Below, piece by piece: positions 22,621-33,821 of a stretch of DNA of 64,000 bases. How positions within the stretch are numbered: the first letter of the stretch is position 1; each line of letters opens with the position of its first letter. The notes under the pieces are model-generated. The model worked only from the letters and a program-made list of their open reading frames with translations, searched no databases and was not told where the DNA came from. The stretch is from Prosapia bicincta (Eukaryota; Arthropoda; Insecta; Hemiptera; Cercopidae), in assembly GCA_036971475.1 (NCBI GenBank), contig JBAIZL010000002.1, positions 352,283,582-352,347,581 on the forward strand, written 5' to 3'. The position numbers and the translations under genes are program-made.

Positions 22621-23547
22621 ATGAGCCTTTTCAGCAGTATTAGAGAATTCTTTAGTCGTATTAAACCAAATTATGAACCTAGAGATAAACTTGAAGCTGA
22701 AGTGAGTAAAATTCTTCCTGATAAGCATGCTTACAATGTTGAAGGAAGTAATTTGACAGTAGAGATATTTCATAAAAATCTTGATAGTGAGAGATTAAGA
22801 AATATTGAAGAAACTACCAATGATACTTTAAAGAGGTGCTGTAGATTTTTTGATGCTCAGTTTGACGATTACACAGATTTCCGCATTTTTATGCTGGAGA
22901 ATAGAGATCAACTTACTGAAATTTTGAAGAAAGTACATAACTTCGATCCACCGAAAACTTGGAGTGGATTAACAGTTAATAATAACCATCCTCAGTATAA
23001 AGAGCTTTCAGAATTCTCAGCTTCAGATGTATTTCTCTTTCTGAACGAAAATAGCTGGTGGTTTTATGATAAACCTTTTTCCAGCGATTACATTGAGTAT
23101 CATATATCCCATGAATTTACCCACTGCATTCATTGTCTTAAATTTTATCAGCCGGTAATTGAAGGTCTATCACCGAAACTTCAATTACCAATTTTTGAGG
23201 GAAGTGCGGACTTTATAGCGTGTGAAAAAACATGTGGTGGACTTGAAAAAAATTCTATATGTGAATCTTGCTTTAAGTAGGGGGTCGATAAGGTTAAATC
23301 TGGAAACTTAAGTTTATACAACATATATTATGGCTATTATGATCAAACAAGTGATAATCCTTATAAAACAGGAATTGTAGTATCAAAGTTCTTGAACGAT
23401 CAGCATCCTAAGACGATTGTTAAACAATTTCACTGTACTGGACAAGGAGATTATAAATGTCACCACGATCTGCAAAGCGAAATATGGGAAATAAGTAGCA
23501 GTATAGAGTTTGCAAATTGGGTGGATAAGCAACTTGAGATACTTTAA
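22621..23547 (+). pseudogene. Zinc metallopeptidase-like protein (M9 collagenase-like motif), one internal stop
   Basis: The frame opens MSLFSSIREFFSRIKP and is clean to a TAG at 23278, then continues in the same frame to TAA at 23547. Near residue 163 is HEFTHCIH, a zinc-binding HExxH. About 30 residues later LPIFEGSADFIA supplies a downstream Glu. HE[YF]TH plus EG-A- is the layout of M9 collagenase-type peptidases and their relatives. No signal peptide is seen. The C-terminal part (GVVVSKFLND-like, WVDKQLEIL) fits a helical peptidase domain. The substrate is unknown. Confidence 0.55.
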
Positions 23548-23621
23548 TGTCTCGAAAAACCAATAATTGCAATTATTAGTCCTTCAGATATAATCTGCTT
23601 AGATTTACATAAACCTTACAA

Positions 23622-24139
23622 ATGACAGAGAAAGAAGAGCAGTTTAGTTTTACATCAGATAACCTCAAGAAAGAGAAAAAGTCCATAGAGATGTACCCAA
23701 AAGGTAGAGAAGGTAGTGCTGTTATGTCTTTAGTATGTCTGGTTCAAGAGCAATGTGGATGGGTTCCTGAGTTTGCTATGCGCTGTGTTGCTAATATGCT
23801 ACATATTCCACACATTCGCGTGTATGAAGTGGCGAAAATTTTTATACCATGTACAATTTAAAACCGGTAGGTAAATATCTGATACAAGTTTGTAGAACAA
23901 CTCCTTGCTGGTTATGCAGCAGCGAAGAAGTTCTCAGTGCCTTTAAAAAGAAACTCGGAATTAAGGTGAGACTGTTAATTATCGGTGAGACTACTAAGGA
24001 TAATCTGTTTACTTTAAAAGAAGTTGAATGTTTTGGTGCATACGTTATTGCTCCGGTTGTGCAGATTAATAATGATTTTTATGAAAATCTTACCCCTGAA
24101 AAAGTGAAAAATATCATAGCAGAACTTTCAAGCAAATAG
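23622..24139 (+). pseudogene. nuoE: NADH-quinone oxidoreductase subunit E, frameshifted
   Basis: NuoE is the 24-kDa-type subunit of complex I that carries a [2Fe-2S] cluster. The first frame reaches [11 protein letters not shown], then a shift moves the rest to the frame from 23849 ([15 protein letters not shown]). Ligand pair one, C-x4-C in CRTTPC, is kept. In pair two, normally C-x3-C, the second Cys has become Tyr (CFGAY). The shift and the lost ligand would both abolish function. tgt begins immediately after the stop. Confidence 0.9.
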
Positions 24140-25338
24140 ATGGAAGAAAAGTTCTCATTTGGGATAACCAAGCAATCAGGTTCTGCAAGAGTTGGTACAA
24201 TTAAAACCCCAAATGGAGACATAGAAACACTAGCATTTATATTTTGTGCAACCAAAGCTGCGATTAAAGCTGCGGATATCGAAAGAATCAGTGAAACAGG
24301 TACTCAGGTAATACTTGTCAACACCTATCACCTAATGCTCCAACCGGGAGAGGATACTGTATCAAAGCTCGGTGGTCTGCACAAGATGATGGGGTGGAAT
24401 GGACCAATGCTGATTCTGGTGGATACCAGATATTTAGTTTAGGGAACGCATCAGTTTCAGAAGAGATAAAGGGTATAAGAAAGAAACAAAAAACTCTGAT
24501 CAGAATAATTGAGGATGGGGCAATTTTTCGTTTTTACATCAATGGTAAAACTTATTGTTTAACTCCTGAAAAATCTATACAAATTCAATAAAAGTTAGGT
24601 GCAGATTTAATCTTAGTTTTAGATGAATGCACTCTATTTCACATCAGCATAGAATACACACGAAAATCAATGCTCATGAGTCATAGATGGGCTGAACGTT
24701 CTTTAAATGAATTGGAAAAAAATGATAATGGCAAGCAGGTACTGTATGGAATTAGCCAAGGCGGAGTATATCAAGATCTACGCAGAGAAAGTTGTGACTT
24801 TATCAATAATTTACCATTTTTTGGTCAAGCAATAGGTGGGTCACTCGGCCAAAGTAAAGAGCAGATGTACGATGTAGTTTTTTTTACTATGGAATATTTA
24901 AAAAAAGATAGGCCTACTCATTTGCTCGATATCGGTGGAATTGTGGACATCTTTCGCGCAGTAGAACTTGGAGTCGACACGTTTGACTGCGTGCATCCAA
25001 CACGTCTGGCAAGACATGGTGGCGCGCTTGTTAAAGTGAAAAATAGAAATTATATTTCTTCAAAGTGTAAAGAGCACATTAATCTGCGAAATCAACAGTT
25101 TGAGCTGGACGATAGTTCAATCTAAAGTGACTGTTTATGTTTTATTTGTAGAAAACATTCGAGAGCTTACATACACCATTTATTGAAAGCTAAAGAGCTT
25201 CTAGCTTATATGCTCGTTACCATTCACAATGTTTTCTTCATGAATAAGCTCATGGAATCAATTAGGCGAACGATATTAGATGACAGGCTGGATCAGGAGA
25301 AGAATGACTGGGTACACTCTGACTTTATCTTTTCTTAG
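24140..25338 (+). pseudogene. tgt: Queuine tRNA-ribosyltransferase, multiply broken
   Basis: Tgt exchanges guanine 34 for a queuine precursor in tRNAs with GUN anticodons. It is visible in three frames: 24140-24442 (TGTQVILVNTYHLMLQPG), 24394-24591 (DSGGYQIFSLG with the substrate-binding Asp), and 24670-25125 (ISQGGVYQDLR, then FDCVHPTRLARHG). The zinc site CLCFIC...H follows an in-frame stop at 25124. The gene ends near 25338. Length and motif order fit the family. It adjoins nuoE without a gap. Confidence 0.92.
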
Positions 25339-25392
25339 GTCTTTTCCCTATATTGTTAACTTTGAAAGCATTATGGTAAGTAATAATCTTTA

Positions 25393-25632
25393 TTGTTAGC
25401 CTTTATCATTGATTGGCAAAAATTAGGAGGTGAAGATATGCTTAAAGAAAACGAATGCACTCAAACCATTGACTTAGAGGAAAAAACGGGAGAATTAAGA
25501 TCTTCTCTTGTTAGTAATGGTTATGTTATCAGATGTATGGTCCCAGGGTATGATGGTATGATAGAATGGAAGACCATCGAAGGAGGAATTGTGGTTACAT
25601 GGGTGCACCAGAACGACAGAGGCATTACGTAG
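25393..25632 (+). pseudogene. Unrecognised fragment beside the IS481 remnant
   Basis: The 79-codon frame has a ggaggtgaagatatg start signal just before an internal ATG at 25438. The sequence MLKENECTQTIDLEEKTGEL... is hydrophilic with no motif I know. Its last ~15 codons overlap the IS481 start in another frame, so the IS probably truncated it. Confidence 0.3.
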
Positions 25633-26125
25633 AGCAATACAAAATAGTCAAGAAAGCATAGCAAAACTTTCTCGACGCTATAATCTTAATCCAAAAACTA
25701 TTGTCAAATGGAATAAACGTTCATTCACTAATGATGTGAATATGGGACCAAAACAGCCAAAATCAACAGTTTTAACAAAAGAGGAAGAAGCTATAATTGT
25801 TGCATTTCGTAAGTATACGCTTCTTTCCTTAGATGATTTCCTATTTGCTCTACAGCAGCCCACATTTCTAGTTTGCAACGTTGTTTAAAAAGGTATGATA
25901 TTAGTAGATTACCAAATATTGATGGAGAAACTCGATCTACAAAAAAGTTCAAACAACATCCTATTGGCTACTTTCATATTGATATTGCTTAAGTTAGAAC
26001 TGAAGGAGGCAGGCTTGCATTTGTTGTAAAAGCAAAAGGTTGTGTATCGCACTCTAAAAACCAGGCTCTTGGGCAGTACCGTTAGTACCAAATAGAACCA
26101 TCGTAGAGTTTTGTATCTTGTTAAA
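25586..26125 (+). pseudogene. IS481-family transposase remnant
   Basis: Frame 25589-25888 reads RRAIQNSQESIAKLSRRYN, a helix-turn-helix with NPKTIVKWNKR, then MGPKQPKSTVLTKEEEAIIV. A frameshift near 25880 follows, then RLPNIDGE and QHPIGYFHIDIA. The last contains the first catalytic Asp of the DDE core (HIDIAEV is usual; here a stop replaces Glu). Beyond ~26060 the match fades. The C-terminal half is missing or scrambled, so this is an inactive insertion-sequence relic. Confidence 0.75.
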
Positions 26126-26127
26126 AG

Positions 26128-26158
26128 CATCTAATGTTTTAAGCTTAAGCATTAGATG
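26128..26158. other. Near-perfect inverted repeat (hairpin)
   Basis: catctaatg ... cattagatg with a taagctta core forms a 31-base near-palindrome at the degraded end of the IS481 remnant. It could be an inserted-element end or an inversion scar. Confidence 0.5.
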
Positions 26159-26333
26159 GAGAAGGGAAGCACTTTGTCGTAGGGCTTAGATATAAAATCG
26201 GTCAAGTAGATAAGAGCACCCTTCTCAAGAGTATAGGCTGGACGGTATCATAGAAAGACCTAAATGGCTCTAATTTTGTATCCACAAGGTTAGCCTTACT
26301 TTTCGTTTTAAATGGTAACGGAAGGGGTTATAT

Positions 26334-27347
26334 ATGATCAACAACTTTCTGGGAATCGATGTATCAAAAGATCGCTTTCATGTTTTTCTTTCATTCATAA
26401 GTAAAAAAGAAAAGCGTGAAACTAGGAAAAGGAGCTTTAAGAACGATGATCTTGGGTCTCAAGGTCTGCTGAATTTTCTGCAAAAACATAACGTAGAGCA
26501 AGTGAAAGCCTGTATGGAATCTACTGGCTGTTATAGTGAAGCTTTGGCTGAGTTTCTGCACAATGCTGGACATTTTGTGAGTGTTGTAAATCCTTATTGC
26601 ATTAAATCTTAAGCGAGAAGTAAGCTTGTACGACAAAAGAATGATCAGGCTGATGCAGAAATTATTGCTGATTATTGCCAAAGACAAGAACCTACTCATT
26701 GGACACCACCTGCTCCTGAGTTAAAAAAATTGAAACATCTTTATCGTTGCTCGGCTGCATTAAAAAATGAATTGACATTAGTAAATAACCACCTAGAAAA
26801 AAAGAGAGACTGCCTGAAGAAGTTGCAGCTGCTTGGGAAGACCTTGCAGTGAATATAACTCAAAAAATAAAAAACTCCATACATGAACTATTAAAGCAAC
26901 ACAAAGAGTTATTAGACAATTTTTCAACTTCTATTGACTATTCCAGGTATAGAAGAGGAGTCAGCAATAGCTATTTTAGCTGAAGTTCCTGACATAAAGG
27001 CTTTTAGAAATGCCAGGCAATTGGCAGCATACACAGGAGTTATACCACCAAATATTACGTCAGGTTCATCTGTATATGGCAAACCCAGATTAAGTAAGTC
27101 TGGTTCACAAACATTACGTAAAGCACTTTACTTTCCTGCTATAGTAGCTAAGAATCATCACCCTATCTTTATGAATTTCTGCCAAAGATTAAAGGAAAAG
27201 GGTAAGCATAATATGGCTATTGTTGGTGCTGCAATGCGTAAACTACTCCATATCATTTTCGGTATTCTAAAATCCAAAGGTGCTTTTAATCCTGACCATA
27301 TCAAAAACTACAGAGCTAGGAAGTTGACTGAAGCTTTGGTGATTTAA
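26334..27347 (+). pseudogene. IS110-family transposase, broken
   Basis: The N-terminal DEDD domain is present: FLGIDVSKDRFHVFLS with the first Asp, ACMESTGCYSEALAEFL with Glu, and KNDQADAEIIADYC with Asp. A stop after PYCIKS near 26612 and a frameshift near 26810 interrupt it. The C-terminal transposase_20 domain (26934-27347) reads TIPGIEEESAIAILAEVPD and SGSSVYGKPRLSKSGSQ, with the Ser region typical of IS110. This family usually lacks terminal inverted repeats, so the ends cannot be set. Confidence 0.88.
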
Positions 27348-27402
27348 GATGCTACCATTTAATGTAAAATAGCATTTTATACAAATTCATTTAATGTAGT
27401 TG

Positions 27403-27473
27403 GTTAGTGTATATGTTAATTGGCTTTACGCATGCAAGAAAGCAAAAATATACTTATCAACATATACACTAAC
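27403..27473. other. 15-bp perfect inverted repeat downstream of IS110
   Basis: gttagtgtatatgtt (27403-27417) is repeated in reverse complement at 27459-27473, with a 41-base loop. It lies in the 374-base gene-free stretch between IS110 and psd. That stretch also holds a short piece of the gctgggatgacaggag dispersed repeat near 27590. The role is unknown; it could be a structured transposon end or terminator. Confidence 0.6.
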
Positions 27474-27721
27474 TATACCGCTACACAATTGGAAGTATTT
27501 TTTTGACTTCGCAATACAGCTTGAGATTCAATTTTTATAATTTTCTTGTTGACTGGTGAGTCGGTATCTACTTCGATTACGCGAAAAGGTACGCTGGGAT
27601 GACAGGAGAAGGAAGGGCATAGGGGCGCTAGGCAAAAGGATTTTTTGAAGCGTTAAAAAATTCTTTTCATGGTAAGTGATAAGTGATAAGTTGTTAATAG
27701 CAGATTATTATTAACAAGATT

Positions 27722-28409
27722 ATGTGTTTTAGTTTACCTAATATAAACAAGGAAAGTTATCCCTTTATAATCGTTTCTTTTGTGGTAACATGTATAGCAT
27801 TTCTATATCTTGGGGATTTGGGGTTACATGCTTGTTTCCAACATTGTTATGTACTTATTTCTTACGTGATCCAGCAAAGGTTGTGCCAGGCAATAAGGAT
27901 CTTATACTAAGTCCTGCTGATGGGTTGATTTCAAAAATTGAAGAAGTGAGTTACTCGTTGTCAGCAGAAAACGAAGAAGAGAAGAAATTTACACTTGTTA
28001 GTATACTTCTAAGTGTTTTGAAAGTGCATATGAATCGTGTACCAATATCCGGTACAGTAAAGGAAATGTACTATAAAAAAGGCAGGTTTGTATCTGCAAT
28101 GAGCAATAAATCTAGCAATGAAAATGAAAAGCAAGTTATTGTAATTGAGTATGAAAAAAATTGATTATTGTAGAACAGATAGCTGGACTCATTGCACGTC
28201 GTATTGTGTGTAATTTGAATATATCCCAGGACGTAAAAACAGGTGAAAGGTTTGGAATAATAAGGTTTGGCAGTAGAGTAAATATTTACGTTCTTCCTGG
28301 TATAGAAATAAGAGTCTCAGAATGACAAACTGTTGTTGGTGGTGAAACAATTATAGCAAACTTGAATAAAGAAAATGCTCAAGAAAAGCTTACTTTTGAT
28401 GTTATATGA
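27722..28409 (+). pseudogene. psd: Phosphatidylserine decarboxylase, broken
   Basis: Psd converts phosphatidylserine to phosphatidylethanolamine at the membrane. The N-terminal membrane segment is split by a shift near 27810. The next frame has [11 protein letters not shown] and [15 protein letters not shown], then [13 protein letters not shown]. After a TGA near 28163 the C-terminal part reads [32 protein letters not shown]. The Gly-Ser of FGSR is the self-cleavage site that forms the pyruvoyl group. The stop overlaps the pssA start (ATGA), an operon relic. Confidence 0.92.
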
Positions 28410-29167
28410 ACAATAATGGTAGGTATCTACCTGTTGCTAAATTATTCCCCAATTTTATACCTTTATTGAGTTTATGCTCTGGTCTTATTTCACTTAAATT
28501 TACATTTAACGAACAATGGGATTTTGCAGTAATTTTTATCATCATGGCAGCAATGATAGATGGAATGGATGGGAGAATAGCCAGAATTCTAAAATCAACT
28601 AGCGATTTTGGAGCACAGCTTGATTCTTTTGCAGATTTTCTAAATTTCGGTGCAGCACCTGCATTTCTTTTATATTTTTTGGAGGTTAAAAGAAATCAAA
28701 GTTATAGGGTGGATACTGGTAATGATATATGTAATCTGCATTTCGATAAGGCTTGCAAGGTTTATGTTTTGTTAAACACAGAACAACTTTACTGGGAAAA
28801 GTTTTTCTTTTCTGGTGTTCCAGCTCCAGTGTGTGCTTTACTTTCTTTGTTGCCAATAATTATTACATTTCAGTCTCATGAAAGTGAATATTTACTGTTT
28901 ATAGACAGTTTTGTTAACATAAGAAATACGGCTTGTTACTTTTTAGCCATTTCATTTTTTGCGGTTAGTCAGATTCCAACTTCTTCTGCAAAATACGTTC
29001 GTATTCCCAAGAGACTATACTACATATTTGTATCATTTTTCGGAGTATTTATCGTATTTTTTGTCAGAAAGCCTTGGGTTACTCTACCAATTTTAGGTAT
29101 GGTGTATACACTTACCTTTCCAATAAGTACTGGGCTTTATATATATTACACGTATAAGGCTCGTTAG
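28406..29167 (+). CDS. pssA: CDP-diacylglycerol-serine O-phosphatidyltransferase, open frame
   Basis: PssA makes phosphatidylserine from CDP-diacylglycerol and serine; psd, directly upstream, uses its product. The 253-codon frame is uninterrupted. The CDP-alcohol phosphotransferase motif is complete: DGMDGRIAR, eight residues, G, three residues, D, three residues, D (GAQLDSFAD). At least six hydrophobic segments are visible. The segment around residues 100-130 (NDICNLHFDKACKVYVLL) is less hydrophobic than I expect and may carry compensating indels. It may be an undamaged but unused copy. Confidence 0.88.
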   Translation: MNNNGRYLPVAKLFPNFIPLLSLCSGLISLKFTFNEQWDFAVIFIIMAAMIDGMDGRIARILKSTSDFGAQLDSFADFLNFGAAPAFLLYFLEVKRNQSYRVDTGNDICNLHFDKACKVYVLLNTEQLYWEKFFFSGVPAPVCALLSLLPIIITFQSHESEYLLFIDSFVNIRNTACYFLAISFFAVSQIPTSSAKYVRIPKRLYYIFVSFFGVFIVFFVRKPWVTLPILGMVYTLTFPISTGLYIYYTYKAR

Positions 29168-29653
29168 CCGTGTAAAAAGTAGTATGATTGTAGATATAAA
29201 TGAACTTTAAATTCATTTCTGTATGTAAAGATATTTAATACTCCATTTTTAATTATTTGGGTAAACGCAACCGGGGTTTTCTGTACGGTTAGGTTTAGGT
29301 TCATTAATTTTCGATTGTTCAAATATGGGTTACAAACGTTATTCAACATAAAATGTATTGGTGATAACAACGGCATAATCACTCATATTCAGGCGTTTGC
29401 AACAGTAATTTCAGGAACAGTTGGTCATGGAACAATATCAGAGGTTGCGATAGCAATCGCAATAGGGGGGCCAGGTGCGATGTTTTGGATGATAGTGAAC
29501 GGAATACTTGGTATGCCAATTAAGTTTGCTGAAGTCGTGCTTGCATTCACTTATCGCTCTGAAAATACAACTGGTGGAGCTTTATATTACATGAAGCACG
29601 GGTTTGCAAAGATTGGATTTGCAAAAGCTGGCAGATTCCTTGCATTTACTTAT

Positions 29654-32600
29654 GCAATTATGCTGCTTGTTGCGATGATTGTGGGCGGCATACCATTTCA
29701 AGCGAATCAAATGGCAGCGTTGTCAAACAGCCTCTTTGAATACAACGCATCTACTATTATATCGCTACTTGTTTTAGTTATAATACTGTGAGGAATAAAG
29801 CGAATTGTTTCGTGTCAACAGTCTTAGCACCAATTATGCTGCTTGTTGCGATGGTTAAGGGCGGCATACCATTTCAAGCGAATCAAATGGCAGCGTTGTC
29901 AAACAGCCTCTTTGAATACAACGCATCTACTATTATATCGCTACTTGTTTTAGTTATAATACTGTGAGGAATAAAGCGCATTGCTTTCGTGTCAACAGTC
30001 TTAGCCCCAATTATGCTGCTTGTTGCGATGGTTGGGGGCGGGATACCATTTCAAGCGAATCAAATGGCAGCGTTGTCAAACAGCCTCTTTGAATACAACG
30101 CATCTACTATTATATTGCTACTTGTTTTAGTTATAATACTGGGAGGAATAAAGCGCATTGCTTTCGTGTCAACAGTCTTAGCACCAATTATGCTGCTTGT
30201 TGCGATGATTAAGGGCGGCTTACCATTTCAAGCGAATCAAATGGCAGCGTTGTCAAACAGCCTCTTTGAATACAACGCATCTACTATTATATCGCTACTT
30301 GTTTTAGTTATAATACTGGAGGAATAAAGCGCATTGCTTTCGTGTCAACGGTCTTAGCACCAATTATGCTGCTTGTTGCGATGGTTGTGGGCGGCATATA
30401 ATTTTAAGCGAATCAAATAGCAGCTTTGTCAAACAGCCTCTTTGAATACAACGCATCTACTATTATATCGCTACTTGTTTTAGTTATAATACTGGAGGAA
30501 TAAAGCGCATTGCTTTCGTGTCAACGGTCTTAGCACCAATTATGCTGCTTGTTGCGATGGTTGTGGGCGGCATACCATTTCAAGAGAATCAAATGGCAGC
30601 GTTGTCAAACAGCCTCTTTGAATACAACGCATCTACTATGATATCGCTACTTGTTTTAGTTATAATACTGGGAGGAATAAAGCGCATTGCTTTCGTGTCA
30701 ACAGTCTTAGAACCAATTATGCTGCTTGTTGCGATGGTTGGGGGCGGCATACAATTTCAAGCGAACCAAATGGCAGCTTTGTCAAACAGCCTCTTTGAAT
30801 ACAATGCATCTACTTTTATATCGCTACTTATTTTAGTTATAATACTGGGAGGAATAAAGCGCATTGATTTCGTGTCAACAGTCTTAGCGCCAATTATGCT
30901 GCTTGTTGCGATGGTTGTGGGCGGCATGCCATTTCAAGCGAATCAAATGGCAGCGTTGTCAAAAAAACTCTTTGAATACAACGCATCTACTAATATATCG
31001 CTACTTGTTTTAGTTATAATACTGGGAGGAATAAAGTGCATTGCTTTCGTTTCAACAGTCTTAGCACCAATTATGCTGCTTGTTGCGATGGTTGTGGGCG
31101 GCATACCATTTCAATCGAATCAAATGGCAGCGTTGTCAAACAGCCTCTTTGTATACAACGCATCTACTATTATATCGCTACTTGTTTTAGTTATAATACT
31201 GGGAGGAATAAAGCGCATTGCTTTCGTGTCAACAGTCTTAGCACCAATTATGCTGCTTGTTGCGATGGTTGTGGGCGGCATACCATTTCAAGCGAATCAA
31301 ATGGCAGCGTTGTCAAACAGCCTCTTTGAATACAACGCATCTACTAATATATCGCTACTTGTTTTAGTTATAATACTGGGAGGAATAAAGCGCATTGCTT
31401 TCGTTTCAACAGTCTTAGCAGCATCTATGCTGCTTGTTGCGATGGTTGTGGGCGGCATACCATATCAAGCGAATCAAATGGCAGCGTGGTCAAACAGCCT
31501 CTTTGAATACAACGCATCTACTATTATATCGCTACTTGTTTTAGTTATAATACTGGAGGAATAAAGCGCATTGCTTTCGTGTCAACGGTCTTAGCACCAA
31601 TTATGCTGCTTGTTGCGATGGTTGTGGGCGGCATACAATTTCAAGCGAATCAAATAGCAGCTTTGTCAAACAGCCTCTTTGAATACAACGCATCTACTAT
31701 TATATCGCTACTTGTTTTAGTTATAATAATGGGAGGAATAAAGCGCATTGCTTTCGTTTCAACAGTCTTAGAACCAATTATGCTGCTTGTTGCGATGGTT
31801 GTGGGCGGCATACCATATCAAGCGAATCAAATGGCAGCGTGGTCAAACAGCCTCTTTGAATACAACGCATCTACTATTATATCGCTACTTGTTTTAGTTA
31901 TAATACTGGAGGAATAAAGCGCATTGCTTTCGTGTCAACGGTCTTAGCACCAATTATGCTGCTTGTTGCGATGGTTGTGGGCGGCATACCATTTCAAGGG
32001 AATCAAATGGCAGCGTTGTCAAACAGCCTCTTTGAATACAACGCATCTACTATGATATCGCTACTTGTTTTAGTTATAATACTGGGAGGAATAAAGCGCA
32101 TTGCTTTCGTGTCAACAGTCTTAGAACCAATTATGCTCCTTGTTGCGATGGTTGGGGGCGGCATACAATTTCAAGCGAACCAAATGGCAGCTTTGTCAAA
32201 CAGCCTCTTTGAATACAATGCATCTACTTTTATATTGCTACTTATTTTAGTTATAATACTGGGAGGAATAAAGCGCATTGATTTCGTGTCAACAGTCTTA
32301 GCGCCAATTATGCAGCTTGTTGCGATGGTTGTGGGCGGCATGCCATTTCAAGCGAATCAAATGGCAGCGTTGTCAAAAAGACTCTTTGAATACAACGCAT
32401 CTACTAATATATCGCTACTTGTTTTAGTTATAATACTGGGAGGAATAAAGCGCATTGCTTTCGTGTCAACAGTCTTAGAACCAATTATGCTGCTTGTTGC
32501 GATGGTTGGGGGCGGCATACAATTTCAAGCGAACCAAATGGCAGCTTTGTCAAACAGCCTCTTTGAATACAATGCATCTACTTTTATATTGCTACTTATT

Positions 32601-33374
32601 TTAGTTATAATACTGGGAGGAATAAAGCGCATTGATTTCGTGTCAACAGTCTTAGCGCCAATTATGCAGCTTGTTGCGATGGTTGTGGGCGGCATGCCAT
32701 TTCAAGCGAATCAAATGGCAGCGTTGTCAAAAAGACTCTTTGAATACAACGCATCTACTAATATATCGCTACTTGTTTTAGTTATAATACTGGGAGGAAT
32801 AAAGTGCATTGCTTTCGTTTCAACAGTCTTAGCACCAATTATGCTGCTTGTTGCGATGGTTGTGGGCGGCATACCATTTCAATCGAATCAAATGGCAGCG
32901 TTGTCAAACAGCCTCTTTGAATACAACGCATCTACTATTATATCGCTACTTGTTTTAGTTATAATACTGGGAGGAATAAAGTGCATTGCTTTCGTGTCAA
33001 CAGTCTTAACACCAATTATGCTGCTTGTTGCGATGGTTGGGGGCGGCATACCATTTCAAGCGAATCAAATGGCAGCGTTGTCAAACAGCCTCTTTGAATA
33101 CAATGCATCTACTATTATATCGCTACTTGTTTTAGTTATAATACTGGGAGGAATAAAGCGCATTGCTTTCGTTTCAACAGTCTTAGCACCATCTATGCTG
33201 TTTGTTGCGATGGTTGTGGGCGGCATGCCATTTCAAGCTAATCAAATGGCAGCGTTGTCAAACAGCCTCTTTGAATACAACGCATCTACTATTATATCGC
33301 TACTTGTTTTAGTTATAATACTGTGAGGAATAATGCGCATTGCTTTCGTGTCAACAGTCTTAGCCTATATATTG
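29654..33374 (+). repeat. 177-bp satellite array (~21 copies) derived from the symporter gene
   Basis: The word atgctgcttgttgcgatg or a close variant recurs at about 29656, 29834, 30011, 30187, 30364, 30541, 30718, 30895, 31072, 31248, 31425, 31602, 31780, 31956, 32133, 32310, 32487, 32664, 32841, 33018 and 33195, a mean spacing of 177 bases (59 codons). A partial unit ends near 33374. The period keeps reading frame. Long open runs are 30518-31564 and 31932-33326. The breaks are repeated variants: TGA in actgtgaggaataa, or a lost G in actggaggaataa. Diagnostic variants show blocks of several monomers copied together. Confidence 0.97.
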
Positions 33375-33542
33375 GCATGTGTATATATTTAATTTGTGTA
33401 AACCGAAGTAATTTGCTGAATACTTTATCTATAATAATTCAAGACATCTTTAGCAAATCAGCTATACGAGGTGGGGTATTAACAGGATTAATAGCCGGAG
33501 TAAGAAGATCAGTGTTTGCTGACGAAGCAGGTAGTGAAGCAG

Positions 33543-33821
33543 CGGCTATAGCACATTCAGTTGTTAAAGAAGAAGATCCAATTAAAGTTGGGTGCGTTGC
33601 AATGATTGCAACATTTATAGATACATTATCGATCTCGGCTATAGCCCATTCATTTGTTAAAGAGGAAGATCCAATTAAATTTGGGTGCGTTGCAATGATT
33701 GCAACATTTATAGATACATTATCGATCTCGGCTATAGCCCATTCAGTTGTTAAAGAGGAAGATCCAATTAACGTTGGGTGCGTTGCAATGATTACAACAC
33801 TTATAGATACAATATCGATCT
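33543..33821 (+). repeat. Three tandem copies of a 93-bp segment in the symporter gene
   Basis: ggctatagc begins units at 33543, 33636 and 33729. Each encodes IAHSVVKEEDPIK-GCVAMI or a near variant (31 codons). Frame is kept. Copy 2 of the symporter has only damaged single-copy sequence here. Confidence 0.95.

Noticed and set aside
29654..33374. CRISPR array or TALE-like repeat protein
   Set aside because: Units are 177 bp with no unique spacers and encode a symporter membrane segment, not a DNA-binding repeat.
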